Source: Synanceia verrucosa
Taxonomy: Eukaryota; Chordata; Actinopteri; Perciformes; Synanceiidae
NCBI GenBank assembly: GCA_029721515.1
Contig: CM056567.1
Location: 8,581,507-8,645,506 of the forward strand
DNA length: 64,000 bases
Reading direction: 5' to 3'
Shown here: one piece after another, positions 58,228 to 64,000 of the stretch
How positions within the stretch are numbered: the first letter of the stretch is position 1
Layout of the letters: every line of letters starts with the position of its first letter
Notes under the pieces: model-generated
What the model saw: the letters and a program-made list of their open reading frames with translations, nothing else
The model's database searches: none
What the model was told of the DNA's origin: nothing
Translations under genes and position numbers: made by a program

Positions 58228-58643
58228 ACTTGGCTTTTCCCACTCCGCTTGTAAAGCTGCAGACTGATTACAAATTATACAGTTCCGGTTGGCACAAACA
58301 AGGCACAGACTTCAGTTTGACAGGAAACAGATTACCACTGCTGGAGAAAACACTTCGACCATTTCCAGTTCCTTCAGATCTTCTCCCTCACCATTTGGAT
58401 TTCTATCAAGCCAAAGTGGGTGTCGAGTCATCGCTTGCTCTTCTTTTTAGCTGTGATACGGATAGAGAAAGATTACCGTGGATAGTTTCACCCAGCCTGC
58501 CCCACCACTCCAGCATTTCATCTCTCAGTGTGATTAAATGGGAGACATTCACACACGATTTGTTAATTCATCAAAACGGTACCTTGTGGGATACAGAGGT
58601 TGTATTAATCACATTTTCAGCAAATTCACGTTGGCTCGCATAA
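58200..58643 (+). CDS. Unidentified open frame, protein-like, beside the LINE fragment
   Basis: The open frame on the plus strand runs from 58086. Its first third is antisense to the LINE fragment, so only about 58200-58643 can be independent (about 147 codons). That part contains LYSSGWHKQGTDFSLTGNRL, HHLDFYQAKVGVESSLALLF and KWETFTHDLLIHQNGTLWDT, and ends with SANSRWLA and a TAA stop. The composition is balanced, with Trp, His and Asp spread naturally, unlike the low-complexity frames elsewhere. There is no recognised domain, no signal peptide, and no obvious acceptor at the start. It could be a terminal exon, a decayed retrocopy or chance. Confidence 0.25.
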   Translation, partial: AIIRYVWPSHLAFPTPLVKLQTDYKLYSSGWHKQGTDFSLTGNRLPLLEKTLRPFPVPSDLLPHHLDFYQAKVGVESSLALLFSCDTDRERLPWIVSPSLPHHSSISSLSVIKWETFTHDLLIHQNGTLWDTEVVLITFSANSRWLA

Positions 58644-58734
58644 AGCTCAACCAGACATGCACCACAGATTAGTCTGCTGGTGAAGGTGCCTCCACCAGAC
58701 TCATCGTATTAATAAATTGATCCAGTCACAACGT

Positions 58735-58736
<2 letters not shown>

Positions 58737-58780
<44 letters not shown>
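58737..58780. repeat. (GA)n microsatellite
   Basis: Nearly 20 GA units with one CG interruption near 58776. It produces the Ser/Leu repeat seen in a minus-strand frame. Confidence 0.95.
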
Positions 58781-60467
58781 CAATACTGTATGTGTCTTTT
58801 GGTGGAGGTGGTAAGTTAAACAGTGAATATAAATGATGAACTTACAATCTATGAAGGTCTTTTTTGAAAAGCAAAAATTATTTGAGATACAATAAATGGA
58901 GAACCTGCTCATTTGTGAGCTTTTCTCACAGCCCTGTCATCTTTGAAGAGGTGCTGGAGTGAATTTTAATCAACTGCAGAAAAGCAGCACATTGCTTGTT
59001 AAGAATACTGCTTAAGGCAAATGAAATTCCCACAGGATGGTGGAGACGGAGGGTGGCTGGCCATCTTGTTTCCCACTCCTTTGTTGTGTAATTTGTCTCA
59101 TAACTACAAGGTCTTATAACAGTCATTAGAAGGTAAATCCCCTTGGCTCAACTTGCTGCAGTAAAGCTCTGGCATTCAGGGCTTGATAAATGGACACTCA
59201 GCACTGGTTATTATGATGAATGGGAATTTCATACTAGTAACAGCCAGGTATGGGATAAAAAAAAAAAAACAGAAAGAAATTCCTCCCAAAAGTTCTGCCA
59301 ATAGCAAATTGGAAACGGATGCCTATCGGCTCAGTTGACATTCACCAAATTGGCTTTTATTGGATTGTTGGACTTGCTTGAAGTTAGTACAGCATTTAGG
59401 GAGGCACTTTGACAAAACATGATCCATTTCCCCAAAAAAGTTAGAAAAAAGGAGTCAAATACTTCTCAGGCCTTTTGGGAAAAGGGAGTCAATAAACAGA
59501 TCAGCCATTAGCATAGTGAGCACAGATTAGTGAGGTTCTGCAGCCGTTTAGCCAGCAGAACAGGTTGCTGGGCTTTGTGCCGCAGACATGGATGCAGCCA
59601 GCCAATACATTACAGCAGCCATATTATCATTAGAGAAGTACATGAAAGGGAGAGAGAGGGGTGAAGCTACAAACTACATTGGGTGTCTGATCAATGGAGC
59701 AAAAGCATGAGCGATGCTGAGGCAAGGGAGGAACAGTATAGAGCAATTTAATCACAACCACCTCAGCAGGATAATAAGAGAGGAGCAAGCGAATATAAAT
59801 AGTGACTGAGAGACTAATGGATCTCATTTCAGGAGAGTATTTAACCTATTTCAGAGAGAATTCAGGGCAATCAATTAAATGTGCTTTTAGCCCAGGCCTC
59901 AGCTTTAATTACTCTTCAGATGTGATTATTCACTGACATGCTACCTTACTTCTAGAAATATATGTATTATAATATCTACATTAAAATATGAGATATTTTA
60001 TGGTGCTACTAGGGAGAACGACCCAAAAACGAGTCTATCAATGCCCTACAGTATGTTGCTGTTAGTTAACTGAATGGTTGGTGGGCATGCTGTTTACATT
60101 AGTGCTCTAAACTTAACCTGACCAGAAGCAGATTTGCTTTGACAGTGTTTGCCATGACTTTCCTGGTTAGTCATGTTAGTCTCATGGTTCTAGGCATGGT
60201 GAACTGTCATGTGGTTGGTCCACATCATAGGCTAAGGCTAAAAAACTCAGATGGGTTACCATGACATTAACTGGTGACATTTTAATAACTTTAGTAAATC
60301 TCTGCGGCATCACAGGGTCAAGTATTGCCTTTGCCCAAATAAAATAAAAAAATAATGACATTCCCATCAGCATCAACTGCATGTTTTGTTTAGGTTGAAT
60401 TAGCAAATGTAAGAATACTAAAATATGAACTATCTATGATAGTGATCATGGTTAACAATAATCCTGC
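58781..60467. other. Unique non-coding DNA
   Basis: No gene is seen. The 59285-59420 stretch (CCAATAGCAAATTGG, CCAAATTGGCTTTTATTGGATTG) is non-repetitive with inverted CCAAT-like words and could be regulatory. An A-run lies at 59259-59270. Confidence 0.45.
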
Positions 60468-61040
60468 TTAAAGCTATAGTCTGTCGTTCTGTTCAGAAAC
60501 ACTTTATTATACTGGTTGAAATGGTCCTTCCATCCTGAGAGCAGTCAATACATTATGTATTCAGAAAAAAGGAGGAAAAGAATCGGACCTCTGTGGCAGC
60601 TACAGGACTGTAAAAACCCTGACCAATCAACTGACACAGTCCGAATGGAAAGAACCAATCAGATGCCTTCATGTCTCATCCTGACAATGCCCCCACTCTG
60701 TCCCTCCCTCCTCCCCACTGTTGCTGTAAATATCCAGCACACTCCTCTGCAGAAATACAGAGTTAGCAGGAGAATACCTTCTGTAGGGAACAATGGCAGA
60801 GAAAATGCATCCAAAATATCACTTCCAGCTTTTCTTCTGACGACTCACCCTGCTAAGCAGGCAAAGAGAAGAAAGAGGGAGGCAGGAAAGTCTGCAACAA
60901 AACCCTGGATAAAGCTAAGAGGACAAACTAGAGTCAACATAGATGCAGACACTGGGGAGGAGGAGGTAGAGCTTAGAGGAGGTGAGGAGGTGACACTTTC
61001 CTTCCTTTTTCCTCGCCAAGATTACCAACTATACCTTTAA
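60468..61040. mobile_element. TTAA-flanked element with inverted ends
   Basis: TTAA at 60468-60471 and 61037-61040 flank a 565-base segment (60472-61036). It starts AGCTATAGT and ends ACTATACCT, an inverted repeat with 8 of 9 matches. This is the structure of a piggyBac- or Kolobok-type non-autonomous element. The superfamily cannot be settled, because the ends do not begin with CCC. A 174-codon plus-strand frame covers most of the element (60516-61040), and its stop lies in the right TTAA. It is Lys/Arg-rich, then acidic (HPAKQAKRRKREAGKSATKP and later ADTGEEEVELRGGEE). No transposase motif is recognisable. Confidence 0.65.
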
Positions 61041-63439
61041 CATCAGCATTTTATTGTTCTCATAGTAGCCTTGCACACAGAATTTAAAGGAGACTTGTTA
61101 ACCTTGCCTATATCAACACTGCTGTCAGGTTAAATTGCATTTGACTGTTGTTACTGCCAGACGGAGAACCTTCATTAATACATCTAAATCTCTTCAATGA
61201 CATTTCACACATGCACACATTCTTGTTTTGAGTGGCAGGACTGACAGGGCGGCTGACCTCTGGTTGCTGTGACAGCCTAAAATCCTTTCCCTGCAGACAC
61301 ATTCTCACAGCCAGTAAAAAACCTTGGCCTACAGTCATTCAGTCAATATGTGCTCACAGTCCCCAGGACACTGAGGAGCTCTGTTACAGCCGCAGAGCCT
61401 GTCTAGCAGTAGATCTGTTTATTTGACAGTAAACACTAATCCACTGCTCTGAATCACTCTCAGAGGAGGAGAGGGATAGAAATGGCCAGAGGGCGAAATC
61501 CTGAAAATATGCAATACTGCACACACATACATGAATAGTCCCAGTGACACAGTGTAGGCTCAATCTTACTGTTCACAAAAATATGTACCAACATAGAAAT
61601 GTGCTCAGTCAAGCACACCGATCCACACACACAAACACTGTGACAACACATGCTATCTACTGTAGATATTAGAAAAAAAAAGAGTTTTGGTGTCCGATTG
61701 GATGGATGAAAAAAGACAACAGAGCAGCTTTGATTTTTGAGCTGTTTGTAACACGCCCTGTCATCTGTCACAGCTGACAAATGCAAACACAGAAGATGCA
61801 TTTTACATATTTCATGCATACCCAGCAGGGAGAATTTCCCATTCTGTCAAAGAGGACATGAATGTCACTCAGTCAGTAGAGTGAAGCTCCAAGGCAATTG
61901 GAGCCAATTAGGAAGCTGAAAAGTGGTCAAAACAGATTCAAATGAATTGGATGTGGATGCATCCGTGATGGCATTCACATGTTAATTTAAAAAGGTTCTC
62001 GTCAAAAAGCTTTCCAAGCACGTATTAAAACCACCATCCTTGCACTTCAATGCAATTTTCCTTTCAGTGCTTACTGTACAATATTGCTCTGTGTTTACTA
62101 CTTTACTTCTTGCACCATGCTATTCATCACATGTCTGAAACATGAACAGCTAATATGCTAAAGCAACAGAGCAGTTTAGACAATGATCTTTTCATATCAG
62201 GTCTCATTGATTTCACTAAGAATGGCTGGTGAGTGAGCCAGTATGCAAAACACCAGGACCTGAAACTGAAGTAGTGAAATGGAACTGAATTTAAAGAATT
62301 AATGAATTGCCTTACATCAGCCCATCTGACAAAGGAAAATAATGAAGTTGACAAAATATGCCACATGGATAATCAGAAGCAGCTATGCAGGGAGGTGAGT
62401 GTGTTGTGCGATTTTAAAGGAAATAAAGAGAGTATATGACATGTATAGGGAAAATCAATGGGATATTCATGCCATGTTAGCACAAGCCAAGTAACTACCT
62501 GCCAAGAACTGAGTGCACATTGTGGAATATGTTGCAGCTACAAAGACAGAACTTTTCCTCAAGAATTGGTGGAGAGCAGAACAAAGCTAAAAGGAGACTA
62601 TACTGGACACAAACACTTTAACTTTCTCAACACACAACTCTAAATAAATGCTAAAATTGCTGCGTATCTGCCAGATGTACAACATGTTTATGAACCAGCT
62701 TGCAAAATCAACTTGCTCATATGTTGATGTTGGGTTTATAGTTCTCAGAACCCATCGTCAATCTGAGGATGACAGGGAGCAGTTGAGAGATGACACGCAT
62801 GTCCACAAGTAGCCACTTTGCAAGCTTGTTTTCAACCAACAAAAGGATGGGTCATATCAGATGATGATCGCTCAGGATTCTAGTGATTAAACATGATTCA
62901 GTAAGTGAGTTAGTTAAAGCACCCTACACGGTTCTATTGAGGCCTTCTAGTGTTATGAGTGTTGTCTGTCCCTTTTTTGACCCCCTTTTTATTAACATTT
63001 CCTCCAGCTTTGGGTCGACTAACTTCTCACCAACACTCCTCGTAAAACTGATTCAAGAGAACAACATCCACAGCACTCCACACCCATCCCACTGGATGAG
63101 CACTCTGTGACTCAGTGATAGCCCGACAGATGGATTATATCCCTGTCGTCGGTGCCTCGCTGCCGGCCATGGGGCAGAAGTGTTTGATAAAGGCATGTCA
63201 AAACAGTTGTAGAGTTCTTGGACCAGGAAGCCCACACCGGGGGAGGGCCAAGATCATGTCAGCTCTGGTGCTGTCTCATCCATGGTAAAGGATTGTATGT
63301 TCCCTCAAGAAGAACCACATTTTTGTATGCGATAGATGTTTTGTTTTGACACTTAAAGCACACGATTCTGGAGCCCTAGATAAACATGCTGTCTAACTGC
63401 TCTCTGGCGACCTTGCATTCAGTTTGAGTGTGTTTGTGT
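61041..63439. other. Unique non-coding DNA
   Basis: No gene or repeat is recognised. AATTGG-AG-CCAATT, a 14-base palindromic arrangement, lies at 61897-61910. The region 61900-62030 and the region 63100-63290 are free of repeats and could be conserved. Open frames here have no domain character. Confidence 0.45.
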
Positions 63440-63660
63440 GTGATGAGGGGGTGGTAATAAAGAAAGGTGGAGGCTCCTTCCTTCAACAACCGAGCAGCTT
63501 AAGTTTAATTGCTTGTGGTGGCAGTCAAAGTCAATATGCTGGTCAATGGCCCGCGCATTCCGCAGGTTCATTTCCCCATAATTACTCTACATGCGCCTGG
63601 CCAATGCATAAGTCTGTCATCATTAAAATAATAAGAATGGGTTGGGCAAGGAGGAAGGCA
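63440..63660. promoter_or_regulatory. Candidate conserved non-coding element
   Basis: Non-repetitive sequence with closely spaced developmental-type words: AAGTTTAATTGCTTG, AGTCAAAGTCAATATGC, CCATAATTACTC and CATTAAAATAATAAG. There is no codon structure. Conservation is untested. Confidence 0.22.
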
Positions 63661-63762
63661 GGAAGAATGGAGGAACGAATGCAAAAGAAATAAAATAATC
63701 AATACTGCAGACAAGGAGGAAAAGATGGCCTGGCACAGCAGAGTCACAGAGTTAAGTGTCTC

Positions 63763-63810
63763 CCACACACACATTATCACACACACATTATCACACACAA
63801 ACTATCAAAT
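63763..63810. repeat. Short tandem repeat of a CACACACATTAT unit
   Basis: A 16-base unit, CACACACATTATCACA, is repeated twice with a third degraded copy (CACACAAACTATCAA), followed by CA-rich sequence. This is a simple minisatellite/CA repeat. Confidence 0.8.
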
Positions 63811-64000
63811 GCATGCACACACTGTACACACAGTCACACACAGCTTAATACACTGGGACCTTTTGAGTAAAATTTTTGCTTTTGAAGTGTAAAAAAGAAG
63901 GAGAAAATGCATTACTAAAAATGACTGGATGGATTTTTTTTCCCAATGGTTAATTTTAAGGCTCTTCAGTGTCAGCTGTTAGTGGCTATATTTCATTTTT
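63811..64000. other. Unique non-coding DNA at window end
   Basis: No feature is recognised. The window ends in AT-rich sequence. Confidence 0.4.

Noticed and set aside
58709..58912. Minus-strand frame with Ser/Leu repeat
   Set aside because: It is translated from the (GA)n microsatellite.
63763..63810. CRISPR-like direct repeat
   Set aside because: There are two to three CA-rich units without unique spacers. It is a simple tandem repeat in a eukaryotic genome.

Overview
The window looks like vertebrate DNA, most probably from a teleost fish. It is AT-rich, CpG-poor outside a few repeats, and full of (CA)n, (GA)n and (TA)n microsatellites. It carries repeats typical of fish genomes: a V-SINE-type tRNA-derived SINE, several hAT ends starting TAGGGCTG, piggyBac-like MITEs between TTAA targets, and L2/CR1-type LINE tails. 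I see no prokaryotic gene organisation. I also find no complete protein-coding gene and no RNA gene. The window reads as a large intergenic region or a very long intron. This is judged by eye, with no alignment.

Layout. 1-16 kb is mostly unique sequence, with one piggyBac-like MITE at 1.9-2.2 kb, microsatellites, and a homeodomain-motif-rich stretch at 3.1-3.4 kb. 16-31.6 kb is the transposon-rich part. It holds an intact non-autonomous hAT element with a perfect 8-bp target duplication (16,017-16,722), a frameshifted BED-finger hAT transposase relic (18.98-19.5 kb), several hAT ends, LINE tails, a CpG-rich inverted-repeat element (30.58-30.98 kb) and a small Tc1/mariner-like MITE (31.2-31.6 kb). 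32-45 kb is mainly unique, with a possible solo LTR (39.95-40.44 kb), a perfect 17-bp-arm hairpin (42.9 kb) and the SINE (43.2-43.5 kb). 45.9-46.05 kb is a long (TA)n array. 47-64 kb is again mostly unique, with a LINE-associated repeat (49.8-50.1 kb), a piggyBac-like end (54.5 kb), a homopyrimidine tract (57.2-57.6 kb), the 3' part of a LINE ORF2 on the minus strand (57.6-58.2 kb) and a second TTAA-flanked element (60.47-61.04 kb).

Possible real exons are few and weak. They are a 60-base segment at 41,121-41,180, a 64-base segment at 53,154-53,217, a codon-biased segment at 53,889-54,152 and an open frame at 58.2-58.64 kb. None matches a family I can name with confidence. Several unique stretches look like the conserved non-coding elements found around vertebrate developmental genes, but conservation cannot be tested from one sequence. 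The most solid results are the transposon structures with target-site duplications, which can be verified directly in the sequence.
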